64,000 bases of DNA from Antilocapra americana (GCA_007570785.1 ML661799.1:1401598-1465597); one strand, 5' to 3'; shown: positions 10,508 through 21,437, counted from the first letter of the stretch. The notes: generated from the sequence alone by a model not told the origin. Made by a program: numbers and translations.

Positions 10508-10870
10508 AATGATATGCCCCCATATGGAGGCTGTATACCCCCATATTCATAGGTTGAAACCATAATCCCCAAATATGACTATATTAACAGATAGTACTTT
10601 TAGGAGGTAATTGATGTTAGATGAGGTCTTAAGAGTGGGGTCCTAATCTAATAGGATTGGTGTCTTTAAAGGAAGAGATAGAGACCAAGGAACACTCATG
10701 TTAAGATACAGCAAGAAGATGCTGTCAGAAAGCCAGGGAGATCACTAAGAACCAAATCAACTGGCACCTTGATTTTGGACTTCCCAGTCTCCAGACTGAG
10801 AAATAAATTTCTATTGTTTAAGCCACCTGGTCTGTTGTATTCCTTACGGCAGCCTTAGCAAACTAATAAA
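10508..10870 (+). mobile_element. MLT1-class solo LTR (ERVL-MaLR)
   Basis: A 360-bp solo LTR of an ancient ERVL-MaLR element. Landmarks in order: CATATTCATAGGTTGAAACC, GGAGGTAATTGATGTTAGATG, GTGGGGTCCTAATCTAATAG, TTGATTTTGGACTTCCCAGTC, TGAGAAATAAATTTCTATTG (with AATAAA) and TTACGGCAGCCTTAGCAAAC before ACTAATA. No internal gag/pol sequence flanks it, so the rest was lost by recombination or deletion long ago. Confidence 0.85.
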
Positions 10871-11309
10871 GTCCAGTTGTAGAACAGATGGCCTCTCAGT
10901 TCAAGGATGAGAGTAGTTGCCTGTCCCTAAGTCAGCATCCTACCTGAAGGCAAAGGTATGTACCACTTCCTCCATAGGAGTTTCCCCCTCCAGTCCAACC
11001 CATTTTTTCCATGAGCTCTTTCTGCCCTTCTGTTTTGTTTTTCTTATGTTAAATAAGAAAAATCAACCTAAATTAAAATCAAACAGGCAGTTAGTTTTTT
11101 CCAGTGCTCCCTCCTAACTCTTATTTTATTCCTCTCTCCAACAACCCTTGCTGATTCCCCAGTCATATAAAATAAAGAACAAAATGCCACCGGCCCCGTA
11201 TTTGTCTTCCACAGCTACTCTGCAGGTTACCTAGGTTGTGGAGCCTCATAGAGACCTCTACACCACTTGTAGTTTTCTCCTTCTGTGCATTATTGACTCT
11301 ACTTCTTCA
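10871..11309. other. Unassigned DNA, no gene seen
   Basis: Mixed and A/T-rich sequence between the MLT1 LTR and the next L2. The upper part of L2 may begin here (from about 11150) but is too diverged to claim. Confidence 0.45.
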
Positions 11310-11660
11310 TCTACCATGCCTCCTGTGCCACCTCTGGATGTCTGCATCCTGCCAATCCTTTAAGAACCAGCTCAGATGCCACCCTCTCCATGAAAGCTTT
11401 CCTGAAGTTTTCACTGGAAATAGTATCTACCTCTTCAGTACCTCCATCACTGCTGACTATGCTAATCATTGCACATAGCCCCCATCTTTCCCCACTATAA
11501 CTATTGGAATAACTTCTCAAATTCTCTTCGAAGTTGTAAATGTCTTCAGGACAAGGACCACGTCTGATTCATCTTTTAATCTTATCTACTGCCTGGCTCA
11601 GTGCCTTGTAATTAGGAGGTGCTCAATAAATAATGGTTAAATAAATGAATAGATGAATGG
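11310..11660 (+). mobile_element. L2 LINE 3' end, sense
   Basis: AGAACCAGCTCAGATGCCACC, then GAAAGCTTTCCTGAAG, the ACAAGGACCACGTCTG block and the terminal GCTCAATAAATAATGG match the last 350 bp of L2, including the GGCTCAGTGCCTTG stretch. It ends in an imperfect GAATAGATGAATGGATGG repeat. Confidence 0.8.
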
Positions 11661-12099
11661 ATGGATGGATTTGAGAATAACTGTATCTGATTAGGTCAGG
11701 AATAATTTAAGTATAGATAGAGCTTTTAATATTCCTGTGCATAAAAGAAGAAGCATTAACCTGACTATGTGATGAGTTTGGGGGCAGATGTCAGAGATGA
11801 AAGGTATAGTAACTCATGATTCATTCAACAGCTACACATTTGCTAAGCACTAACAACATGCCAGGAACTGTTACACTACTGATGAACAAAATAGACAAGA
11901 TTCTGACTTCTTAGAACATGCAGTGTAGTGGGAGAAACAGACATTAGACGCCTGAATATTATATAAAATAATAATTTTACCTAGTAGCCTGTTACATAAA
12001 GGAAAAGAAGTTCCTCTAAGCAAAAGTAAGAGAGGGAACACAATTGAGGTTGAAGGATGAGGAAGGGGCTCTCCAAGGAGGTAGCATTTTAGGGAAAGT

Positions 12100-12322
12100 A
12101 GAATGGCTCAGTGGGTAAAGAATCCACCTGCAATGCAGGAGACGCAGAAGACGCAGAAGACTTGGGTTAAATCCCTGACTTGGGAAGATCCCCTAGAGAA
12201 GGAAATGGTAACCCGCTCCAGGATTCTTGCCCGAAGAAGCCCACAGATAGAGGAGACTGGTGGCCTACAGTCCACGGGGTCACAAAGAGTCAGAAACAAC
12301 TGAAGTGACTGAGCACGCACAC
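12100..12322 (+). mobile_element. Bov-tA SINE inserted in L2
   Basis: Starts inside the tRNA head at ATGGCTCAGTGGGTAAAGAA and shows the body TAGAGAAGGAAATGGTAACC and tail CAAAGAGTCAGAAACAACTG. A local duplication, AGACGCAGAAGACGCAGAAG, expands the head region at 12141-12160. I could not find a convincing target duplication. Confidence 0.92.
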
Positions 12323-12771
12323 ATGTAAATGAGTTAGATCTGAAGGGTAATTAGAAGTCAGCCAGGCCTAGAGGCAGACAAAGATCCTAAGGCAGAAAAC
12401 TGACCCTGTAAAGAACTGCACAGCTAGGTGTGTCCAAGTGTAGGTAGAGGATTGACAGAAGAGGAGGGTGCCTCCGGTGCCCCCACAGGGCCCTAAAGGT
12501 AAGCTGCCTGGGGTCATTCCAAGTGTGAGAATCATCAAAGGGTTTCAGCAGAGGAGGTACAGGATCCTCCCCTCACAGTGGATGCTGTATGGGAAAAGGA
12601 CCGGGGCAGAACAATCTTTGTCCGTAGAGACTGGCTGCAGAGACTGGAGTCAGGTGACTCTAGCAAGCAAGAGTCTGTCTAGACTGGTTTAGACTGAAGG
12701 GGTGGCAGTGGATACGGAAAGAAACAGCAAGACTGAAGAGATGCTTTAAGGGTACAACAATGTAGAACCAC

Positions 12772-12950
12772 TTATTCACACACAATTTAGCACATATATT
12801 ATATTTTCTTGTTGTCAATGTCAACAGCACTGTCTCATACACCTGTAAGAGCAAGGACCTGTCTTATACATTGCTGAATCCCCAAGGCCCATGATGCTGC
12901 TTGGCACATACTAAGTGCTGAGTAAATATTTGGTGAATAAACTTATGGTG
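12772..12950 (+). mobile_element. L2 3' tail, sense, inside antisense L2
   Basis: TGTAAGAGCAAGGACCTGTC, then TTGGCACATACTAAGTGCTG and GTAAATATTTGGTGAATAAA form the L2 3' end in plus orientation. Antisense L2 sequence is recognisable on both sides. Either a nested insertion or two adjoining copies explains this. Confidence 0.6.
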
Positions 12951-13175
12951 GAATGATTTATAAATTAGAAGTAAAAGTGAAAAAGAAGTAGAAAGAATGA
13001 ATTTTAGGATGTGGGCTTTAGCACTAAAGAGAATTGAAGTGACATTTATTGAGAGGAACTGTTTTGGGGGATAAGATAAAAACTCCATTTTTTGACAGGT
13101 TGAGTTTCATAGATGCCTATGAGATATCCATATGGAAATTCTGGTCTAGAGATTTAAATTTAGATAATGCCTACC

Positions 13176-14289
13176 CTCATAAAGTGTTTCAATTCATGGA
13201 ATCATCTAGGATAAGATGTCTTGACCTGAAGTCTACAATGGCCAAAGGACTTACAGGTTTCCATGAATTTTGATAGGAAAAATATTCCTTTTTCATTTTC
13301 AGTAAATTCCAAGTGAAATGTAGTGGGTTTTTTTTTTTTCAATTATGAGCATAGACAATAAATTACAGCAATATACACAGGACCGGTGACACTTTGTCAG
13401 AAATAAAAATTACAGATATTTTCATATCACATTACAACTTTTACAGAGACTTGATAGTATCATTTGTGCTCATCACTACCTGAACATTATAGAAGTCATT
13501 GGGCTCACCATTAGATCTTGTTATGCAACATATAGAATTAAAAGCACATATACTGCTATATTATAAATTTGGGCTTTTATGTGTAGATAAATGTTTATCA
13601 GAATAATTTATTTCCTTTATTGCTCTATTTTATTTAATATATTTGAAGGCATTATTGTGAGAAAGAACAGATTTGACCATCCAGACAGCCAGAGACTCTG
13701 AGTCATAAAACAATTAAGAGACCATGGGAGAAACTAGAGATGGTGTCTGAGGAAGAGGGAGCACCTGGGGACACAGAAACTGGCCAAGGAAAGAAGGTTG
13801 GAGGAAATATAGTTAAGGGGTGAGAGGAGTTGACTAGGCAATTTGATCAGACCAAGGATGAACCAGTCAAGGTCAAGAAGCAAGAAGTTATGGAAAGTTT
13901 ATAACTGAGAACAGAGGAGAAGAATGAAGAGCTCTGAGAGCTGACGCAGGGCTTCACAGCCAAGGAAAACTAGAAAGAGAGAAAAATCGAGAAACAGGAG
14001 TCCAGGGAACACTATTGAACAGAGTCTATGAACAGCCTCACTTGAGCTGGGGACCCTGGGGCACAGCTTCCAGAAAGAACTCCCAGGCTGGGTATAAAGA
14101 TGCCTGGGGCAGAGCATCAGTGAGGGAATCACTGGGCCGAGAGGCCAGGGAGTCAGGCCCTGCCTTTGAGCAGCTCTGTGGATTTTGTCCTTTCTACTTC
14201 CTTCCCTGGGTGGATCTGTTTCCTCATCCCATGACCAGCAGTGTTGGGGTAGGGCGGTGAATTAAAGTTCCCCCCAGTACAGGCACTGC
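13176..14289. other. Unassigned DNA, no gene seen
   Basis: Contains a T13 run near 13328 and an AT-rich block to about 13660, then purine-rich sequence (13690-14000). Frames at 13899-14260 overlap on both strands and lack features. No repeat family recognised. Confidence 0.5.
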
Positions 14290-14430
14290 AGGATCTGGTC
14301 ACTGCTCTGTTCTGGGCCTGCTGTGACACCAGCTGGCTGGTCACACTGGACAAATGTCTTCCCTCTCTGGGCCTCTGACTCCTAAAATTCAGAGATTGGC
14401 CAAATGTCCCCTTGGGCTCTTCCAGCACTA
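14290..14430 (+). repeat. Possible MIR fragment
   Basis: GACAAATGTCTTCCCTCTCTGG followed by GCCTCTGACTC resembles the MIR GGGCAAGTTACTTAACCTCTCTG core. It is diverged and the flanks do not help. Confidence 0.35.
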
Positions 14431-14599
14431 GTGACCTGTATCTGGGGCTGATTATTTAAAATCAAGCCTGAGGAGCCCAGCCAAAAAGTCCTTGCTTTCT
14501 CCGACTTATAAAAAAAAGTCAAAGAGCTTTACCTAGGCTGCAGGTAAACACAAAAAAGGAAATCAGAAAGTGGACCCAGCTGCTCAGAGCCTCTCTCCT

Positions 14600-14800
14600 T
14601 CATTTTCTCCTTGTTTAATGTTCAGACTGTTCTCACAACATTTGTGATGCTTGCTTGTCTCTAAATTCTTGTTTCTCATCCCCTCCTCCACCTCATAGAC
14701 TATGACCTCCTTAAACCGGAGAAATTGCCTTACAGATTCCCTTTTTATCTCCACTGACTGGTTCAATAAACATTTGCTGAGTGAATGAATAATGTAACAA
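14600..14800 (+). repeat. Possible L2 3' end
   Basis: TTCAATAAACATTTGCTGAG followed by TGAATGAATAATG is an L2-type terminus. Upstream similarity back to about 14600 is weak. Confidence 0.5.
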
Positions 14801-15554
14801 TTTTGTAAATGAATGACCTAACAATTATATAACAAATTACTTTGAGAATAATTATGTGATGGAGCACGAGTAATTGAAGTACAAACAGAGGATTAAATAT
14901 GTTAGTATACATACTAAAAGTGGGCTATGGTCAATAGGTGATAAGTATTAAAATTTTGTTAAGGGATATGTTTCTCCATTTTAGCTACCTGTATGTCTCC
15001 AAACCTTAGGGGAAAACAGTTTTTATGATTCACTCCAAGGACTCTGTGGGAAGTAAGGTCCCCACCACCGTCCATATCCTTTTCCCTGATCTCCTTCTCC
15101 AAGGCTCCAGTAGAGAATGAGTCCAGTGCTGCCCTCCCTGGTCAACTTCAGGCCATTGACCAGCCCTCTCTTCTGCTTCCTGTCTCAGGAGCAGGCCCTG
15201 AGCCTCTCTTTGTCTGCTCAAGGTGGAAGACAGCTGCAGACCCATTCTCCTCTGGCTTAAGCCCAAGATGCATGTTCCAACAAATTTTACCAAAATCCCT
15301 GGAGTAAGGAATCAAGCCCTAGCCCAACAAAAAACAGAGTGGCTCATGGTTTCCCATTTGCCATGTGTGTGCACAGCCACCGCGAGAACGCGAAAGGAAA
15401 ATATGTATAGCCAAGGCAGGACAAGATCTGGGTATTCCTAGGTCCCTTTGGTTTTACTAGAGTAATCTTCATTCCATTAGGGTCTTGAGGACAAAACACC
15501 CTGAGTCAGAATATACTAGGCCTTATGGAGAGGCCAGAAGGGTGAACTGAAGAA
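14801..15554. other. Unassigned DNA, no gene seen
   Basis: AT-rich to 15020, then GC-richer at 15050-15400. Frames at 15030-15293 (minus) and 15223-15441 (plus) overlap and show no domain. No repeat recognised. Confidence 0.5.
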
Positions 15555-15660
15555 ATGAGAATGCCTCAGAAACTTTTTAGTTACAAGGAACCAAAAATCA
15601 CTTCAACTAACTTAACAAGAGAAGCATTTATTGTAAAGACATGAAAAATTCAGAGAACCA
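15555..15660 (+). repeat. Ancient repeat, family not named (copy 1)
   Basis: AGAAACTTTTTAGTTACAAGG with AACAAGAGAAGCATTTATTG nearby. The same arrangement of motifs (ACTTT-GGTTACAAGGAAC, then CAACTT, then AATTTATTG) recurs at 16425-16500, and a related form at 53660-53760. It resembles a common mammalian repeat end whose name I do not recall with certainty. Confidence 0.55.
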
Positions 15661-16424
15661 GATTGCATCAAGGGTAAAGCAGAAGATAGATGGCACAGCG
15701 ATAAGGAGTTAGTGAGAGGTTAAGGAAGTAGAGATAGTGACTGTGGATAGCTCTTAAAGAAAGTTCAGCCATAAAACTGAGAAATGAGTTCGTAACCCAA
15801 GGGAATACTGGAGAAGAAAAGGTTCTTGGAATGTAAATTAAGGAATAGGAGTCAGAAGAGGAACAAATGAGAAGAAAGAGGAGATCATTGATGCACAGTA
15901 GATGCTCAATAAATATCTGCAAATTCATTGAAACCACCTGGGCTGAAGAGCATTAAAGTTAAATGTGGCTCAGGGGACCCCAAGCATATTTTCTACATTT
16001 CTGTCCTCATGGTAGGTGACTGCTCTCTGACTCCCGCACTGCAGTGGGAGATTCAGGCATTACCTTCTGAGAAAATCGACTGCCTTCTGAGGGCTCCAGC
16101 CAAGGGAAACAGGCAGATGTTGTTGCCATTCTCAAAGCCACAGGCAGTCTTGGGGCCAGCTGCCTTTAGTTCCTGCCTCTTGTGGGGCCAAACAGATGTG
16201 AAGAGAGCAGAAATCAGGCAGCAATGGCCAGGATCACATTTCCGAATTAATGCCATGAATCATTATTAGCCAAATTCCAATCCCAATAGCAGTTGGTTTT
16301 TCTCCCAAAGAGGACTCTTGCTTCACAGCTAGAACAATAAGGCATCTAGAAAACGGGTCAGTTCAACTTAATTATTCTAGTCATCACACAGAAATTTAAA
16401 AGGTAAACTAAGTAAATGAGATGG
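15661..16424. other. Mostly unassigned DNA
   Basis: A purine-rich block (15665-15890) is followed by ACAGTAGATGCTCAATAAAT (15896-15915), an L2/MIR-type terminus. Between 15930 and 16424 I recognise nothing; the 113-codon frame at 15928-16269 is opposed by another at 16053-16256 and has no recognisable domain. Confidence 0.5.
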
Positions 16425-16500
16425 CTTCGGAACATTTTGGTTACAAGGAACAGATGTTCACTCAAGCCAACTTGAATAAAATGGAATTTATTGTGAGGAC
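16425..16500 (+). repeat. Ancient repeat, family not named (copy 2)
   Basis: CGGAACATTTTGGTTACAAGG, then CACTCAAGCCAACTTGAATA and AATGGAATTTATTGTGAGGA. It shares its layout with the copy at 15555-15660, and both point the same way. The downstream extent of copy 2 is unknown. Confidence 0.55.
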
Positions 16501-17345
16501 CCAGGGGGATATCATAGAACAGAATTGTTGAAGAAGAAAAATATGGTGGATTTTATAGGAAATGGGAAGTTGATGTGTTCTATCTTTCTCCCTCTATCCT
16601 CTTTCCACCCTAAGCTGCATGTTTTTCAGCTATTCTGTTATCTTCTTCATTTCTCTCTCTCCTCAGGACAGTTTCTGTGCTAATTCACCCACTTTTACAT
16701 GGTCCAACATGAATGTCCTGAAATGGTGGCCTCAATCCACCACCACCCCAGCCCGACTGATAGAACCTTGCAGCTTAGCTCCTTTGCATTAACTGAGAGC
16801 TAATGCCTCAGTCTTTGTAGTCTCATGCTATGTTTTCTGCGAAGAACCATTTATTAGTTCAATGAGGTTCAGGTGCCTATACTAGCACAATCAGATATTA
16901 TAAGGGTAGTGACACATGATAATGAGAGTCACCTTTTATAGGCTGTGGGTGAGCAGGTTTTCTAAGAATGGGGTGACATGGGGAGAAATCAACTGACACA
17001 CTCAGTTCAGAGGATCTGGCTGAAAGCCACACTCTGGGCTAAATCTAATTTACTAAGTGCTGTGGGAAAAGTTGACTTAGTCTCTCACCTTCCTTTGAGT
17101 CAAAGTCTTGCTCATAGTGGGAGCTAGGATAGGAAAATGCTGAGACTCACTTATTTGGTTACGACATCTCTCTCTTGCTTTCTGCCCTTGCCATGCTCCC
17201 ATACCCATTCTTTACCATGCCAAAGAGATAAAACAGCCAACAAACTCTGTGCCTGGCAGGGGTCACTAAAGAACTCATTGCTGTATTTTAAGAAGCAAAA
17301 CTCTCTAACGAAAAAGTGTTGGCCTCAGCCTATCTATCTATTTAT
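16501..17345. other. Unassigned DNA, no gene seen
   Basis: Pyrimidine-rich at 16580-16700. The 115-codon frame from 17137 shows no domain, and its 3' half runs into the L2-like segment at 17346. Confidence 0.5.
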
Positions 17346-17580
17346 TGAACCAGGGCAAATTCATTCTCTTCCTTCAAAACATGGTTCTGAAGCCATCTCC
17401 TTTGCAAAAATTTCTGCAATCCCCTCAGGAGAGTTGGTCCCACTGATCTCTTTTCACGCCTTAATTCATAGTTTGCTCTCCTAGACTATGAATCTCAGAG
17501 GAAGCATCTTAACATGTATTCCCATATCCCCAGCTCAAAACATGGTACACACATTGACCACTTGATTAAAGTTCATTCAA
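17346..17580 (+). repeat. Probable L2 3' end
   Basis: TTCCTTCAAAACATGGTTCTGAAGCC, then CTCCTAGACTATGAATCTCAGAGG, then the CCCCAGCTCAAAACATGG block correspond to the L2 3' region (ACTAGAATGTAAGCTCC; CCCCAGCGCCTAGAAC). Divergence is high. Confidence 0.5.
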
Positions 17581-18194
17581 TACATAACCCAGCAATGAAC
17601 ACTCTGGTCCCACCTAACAGTCTTTCCTTGACTAGGGCTCCAAGAGACCAGTTAAAGTGTGACTTGAGGTGGTTTTTAATGACTGAGGACATCACCAAAT
17701 ATTTTGACTTTAAAAAGAGGAAAGAATGACAGATGTTTGGCTAGAAGGTGAATAGGCTAACTGTCTTCATACATCTGAAGGGCTTTCATATAGAATAAAG
17801 ATAAAATTTCCAATGAATTACCACAGGAGGAAAATAAGATCAAAAGCAAAATCTATAGAGAAATAGATTCCAGAATAATAAAAGAAAATTCCAAGAGGCA
17901 GTGGTGTCCAAAGATGGTTTAGGCTACCTGTGGAGCAGATAAACAACTTGTCACAGGGATGCTAAAGAGCAATACAATTCTGAAATGGCTCATGGACCTA
18001 GATATTTGATTTACCTTTATTTAAAATAACACAAATTAATATATATTCACTGCTTTTTAAAAATTAAGCTGTAAGTTGAAAATTACTCTTAATTTTGCAA
18101 TCAGGAGATAATAAATGTTAACATGTTGAAGTATATACTTAGTCTTTTTCAACATATATATATATTTTAAATCTATATTTGTTTACAGATATTA
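17581..18194. other. Unassigned AT-rich DNA
   Basis: Mixed to 17760 and AT-rich after. I recognise no gene or repeat. A short TATATATATATATT stretch lies near 18155-18168. Confidence 0.5.
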
Positions 18195-18289
18195 GGGGAT
18201 CTTCCCAACTCAGGGATCGAACTCTCATCTCTGCCATCTCCTGCACTGGCAGGTGGATTCTTTACCACTAGCGCCACCTGGGAAGCCCC
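18195..18289 (-). mobile_element. Bov-tA SINE, tRNA head only
   Basis: GGGGATCTTCCCAACTCAGG through TTTACCACTAGCGCCACCTG and GGAAGCCC is the reverse complement of the Bov-tA head (about 95 bp). The body and tail are missing, so the element is truncated at its 3' side. It lies about 190 bp from a full sense copy. Confidence 0.85.
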
Positions 18290-18470
18290 ATAAAATATAT
18301 TACTCACAATTTATTGTATAAATGGATCTTTAAGTCTTCATCAAATCCTGTGTTACTGTAGACCTCTACGCATGCCATTTGTGTTTACAAAGAATCTTCT
18401 TGGACTATTTGTTCAGTAGAGGTATATTAGTAAATACTCAAAGATATTTACATATTAATTACTGATGACA

Positions 18471-18482
18471 CATTATCATACA
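18471..18482. repeat. Target-site duplication, left
   Basis: CATTATCATACA, identical to 18689-18700; it brackets the Bov-tA copy. Confidence 0.95.
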
Positions 18483-18688
18483 GGCTTCCCTAGTGGCTCA
18501 GAGGGTAAAGAGCCTGCCTGCAATATGGGAGACCCAGATTCGATCCCTGGGTTGGGAAGATCCCCTAGAGAAGGAAATGGCAACCCATTCTAGTATTCTT
18601 GCCTGAAGAATCCCATGGACAGTGGAGGCTGGCTGGCTATAGTCCATGGGGTCACAAAGAGTTGGACATGACTGAGCAACTTCACTTT
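18483..18688 (+). mobile_element. Full-length Bov-tA SINE with target duplication
   Basis: A complete 206-bp copy from GGCTTCCCTAGTGGCTCAGA to the CACTTTCA-type tail. The 12-bp duplication CATTATCATACA is exact at 18471-18482 and 18689-18700. An A-box-like GTGGCTCAGA and a B-box-like GATTCGATCC lie in the head. Exact repeats argue for a fairly recent insertion by LINE-type target-primed reverse transcription. Confidence 0.96.
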
Positions 18689-18700
18689 CATTATCATACA
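18689..18700. repeat. Target-site duplication, right
   Basis: CATTATCATACA, identical to 18471-18482. Confidence 0.95.
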
Positions 18701-19059
18701 ACCAGGAATGTGAAAAGAGTACTGAATTATAAGTTGAGAGGCCTTGGTTCTAATCTCAGCTCAGATAATTTTTGACTGTACAACCTCTCTCAGCCTCAAT
18801 TTACCCAGTTAGGAAGGGAAGAGTTTGGATGAGGCAACCCAAAAGTTTCTGTGAGGGGTTAGTATTCCATTAGTAAATGAGCAAAATACTCTGGTAGTCA
18901 CTTTAGAAGTTACAGAATAGTAGAGATGGCATCTGGTTTTTGTAAGCTCACAAGTATTTGAGAAGACATAACATGAAACAGCTGAGTAACAATCCAAGAC
19001 CATCACTGATGAAAGCACCAAATGGAGACACTAGAAATGACAAATATGACAGTGAACAT

Positions 19060-19555
19060 AAATTTTTAATGTTTTAATATTTTTAAAATATAATTATTTA
19101 AATATATTTACACATTTGGAGGATGTATTTCATATGTAAAAGTAGAATGTGTAACAACAAAAACACAAAGACCAAGAGGGGAGAGTAAAAATGAAGCCAC
19201 ATACTATTATTGCATAGTTCTTGGACAATTTATGTAAAGATGCAATATTATTTGAAGGTGGGCTGTGTTAAGTTAAAAGTATATACTACAAACCCTAGAG
19301 CAACCACTAAAACTAAAAAATCAATAAACAAAATTAAATGAAATCATTAAAAATATGCAATTAATAAAAAGAAGCCAGTTAAGGTAAAAAATGATGGGAG
19401 GGAGAGCAAATTGACCAAATAGGAAATAAGTAGTGTTGGGAAAAACTTAATTCCAACCATATCAAAACCCACATAAATATAAATTGTGTAAATATACCAG
19501 TATAAAAGGTAGAATTTTCAGATTAAGTTAAAATATTTTAATCATTAAGAGAGAA
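19060..19555 (+). mobile_element. L1M fragment A (inter-ORF to ORF2 start)
   Basis: A decayed mammalian L1 inter-ORF segment: ATGTAAAAGTAGAATGTGTA, then AACCCTAGAGCAACCACTAA, ending in sequence equivalent to the start of ORF2 (CCAACCATATCAAAACCCAC, then TAAATATACCAGTATAAAAG). The same region recurs in fragment B just downstream, so two L1M copies or a duplicated segment lie in tandem. Confidence 0.7.
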
Positions 19556-21206
19556 TAAAAACAAGCTACTAACCTAGAATTCTGTGTCCTACAAATAAAA
19601 ACTGAGGGAATTTGTCATCAGCAAATCTGCCTTGATAGAAGTGTTAAAAGAAGTTCTTCAGAAGGAAAAGTTATACAGGTCAGAAACTTGACTCTACCTA
19701 AAGAAAGGGAGAATATTAGAGAAGGAATAAATGAAGGTAAAATTAAAATCTGACAGTTGGTTTAAAATAATGGTAGCAACAATGCATGTGATTATAGCTT
19801 ATGAATAAGTGAAATGAATAACAGCAATAGTATAAGGGAAAGATGGGAGAGATTGAGAATTGCCTCATATAAGGTATGGACACTACCTATGAAGTAGTAT
19901 AATGTTACTTAAAAGTGGATTTAGAATCAGTGTAAATATATATTTCAAACTCTACCATAACCACTAAAAAAAATTTAAGTATAATGATATGCTGAAAGAA
20001 AATAGAGTCATAGGAAATGCGCAATTACAGCCAGAGAAGGCATAAAGAGTGGAAGAAAAGAAGAGGGCAACAAATAGAAAGCAGTTACAAATTTTATAGA
20101 TACTAATACAGCTATATCAATAATCACTTCAAATGTGAGTGGTCTAAATACACCAACTAACAGACAGAGATGTCAGAGTGAATTTTTTTTTTTAAAAAAA
20201 GAAAATCCAGGTCTTAGTTGTCTACAAGAAGCACTTTAAATATGAGTACACAGATATATTGAAACTAAAGGGATGAAGAAAGATATACTATGCTAATACT
20301 AATCAAAAGAAAGTAGAAGTAGCTACATTAGAGACAAATCAGACTTCAAAACAAAACAAAAATATTATCAGGGATAAAAAGTCAATTAATTGAAAAGATA
20401 TAATAATGCTAAATACCTAATAACAGAGCTCTAAAATACAAGTGGAAAAAATATACAAATCCGCAATTCTAATAAAAAATTTCAACACTGCTCTCTAAAT
20501 AATTCATACAATCAATAAATAAAAAAGTAATATATACAGATATAGAAGACATGAACAACACAATCAACCAACTTGATTGAACAGACATTTATAGAATATT
20601 CTCTCCAATAGCAACAGAAAACATTCTTTTCAAGTGCACATACAAAATATTTACCAAGATAGACCATATTTTGGGACATGGAACAAGTGAAAATAAATTT
20701 AGAAGGATTAAAATCACTTAGAGAATTTTCTTAGACCAAAATGAAATTTAAGGAGACATTAATAACAGAAAGATATATGCCCAAATATTTGGAAACTACA
20801 TAACTCTCTTCTAAATAAACCATGAGACAAAGAACAAATCACAAGGGAAATTAGAAAAAACTTTGAAAAAAAATGAAAGTACAATACATCAAAATTTCTT
20901 TTTTTTTTTTTTTGGAAGCTAAAGCTTTTCGGGAGTAGGGAACTTACAGGATAATTTATAGCATTGAAAACCTCATAGTAGAGAAATAAAAAGTTTTTAA
21001 ATCAATGACGTAAACTTCTGTCTTAAGAAACTAGAAAAATAAAGGCAAACCCAATGTAAGCAGAAGGAAGTAAATCATAAAAATAAGAACAGATAGTCTT
21101 CTAGGGAGGCTGATGGGGAGCAAGTGAGAGAGAACAAATTACCAATATCAGAAATGAGAAAGGGGAAATAACTATAGCTCTTACAGACCTTAAAAGGAGA
21201 ATAAAG

Positions 21207-21313
21207 GGGACTTCCTTGGTCATCCAGTAGTTAAGACTCTAAGCTTAACTACTGCAGGAAATCTGGGTTTGATCTCTGGTCAGGAAACAAAGTGCCAGAC
21301 TCAACTGAGTGAC

Positions 21314-21362
<49 letters not shown>

Positions 21363-21437
21363 AAGCTAAGATAAGATGCATGGCCCAGCCAAAAAAAAAA
21401 TTAATAAATAATAAAAATATAAAATAAAAGAAAAAGC
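21207..21437 (+). mobile_element. CHR SINE carrying a Bov-tA tail and (CA)n
   Basis: The CHR head reads GGGACTTCCTTGGTCATCCA, then AGTTAAGACTCTAAGC and GGGTTTGATCTCTGGTCAGG. At 21290 it switches to CAGACTCAACTGAGTGACTA, a Bov-tA/BovB tail, followed by CA repeats, and then returns to CHR at AGGAAGCTAAGATAAGATGC with CCCAGCC and an A-rich end. The 12-mers CAGGAAACAAAG and CAGGAAGCTAAG border the inserted part and look like an imperfect duplication. The insertion sits inside L1M ORF2. Confidence 0.75.
21316..21360. repeat. (CA)n microsatellite
   Basis: About 22 uninterrupted CA units after a SINE tail. It is a likely length-variable site between individuals. Confidence 0.95.

Larger units (their letters stand above)
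11815..13175 (-). mobile_element. L2 LINE, antisense, interrupted
   Basis: Antisense L2 from its 3' tail (TTCATTCAACAGCTACACATTTGC at 11820) through the reverse-transcriptase end. Later landmarks are GGGTTTCAGCAGAGGAGG (12540), GTGGATGCTGTATGG (12580) and GATGCCTATGAGATATCC (13112). A Bov-tA SINE (12100-12322) and a sense L2 tail (12772-12950) lie inside it, so the host is older than both or at least than the SINE. The matches after 12960 are weaker. Confidence 0.7.

Noticed and set aside
15928..16269. 113-codon plus-strand frame
   Set aside because: No recognisable domain, opposed by another frame on the minus strand, and embedded in repeat-rich DNA.
18483..18560. tRNA-like sequence with A and B box motifs
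   Set aside because: It is the tRNA-derived head of a Bov-tA SINE; the body, tail and target duplication identify it. The same applies to the other SINE heads, so no tRNA gene is called.
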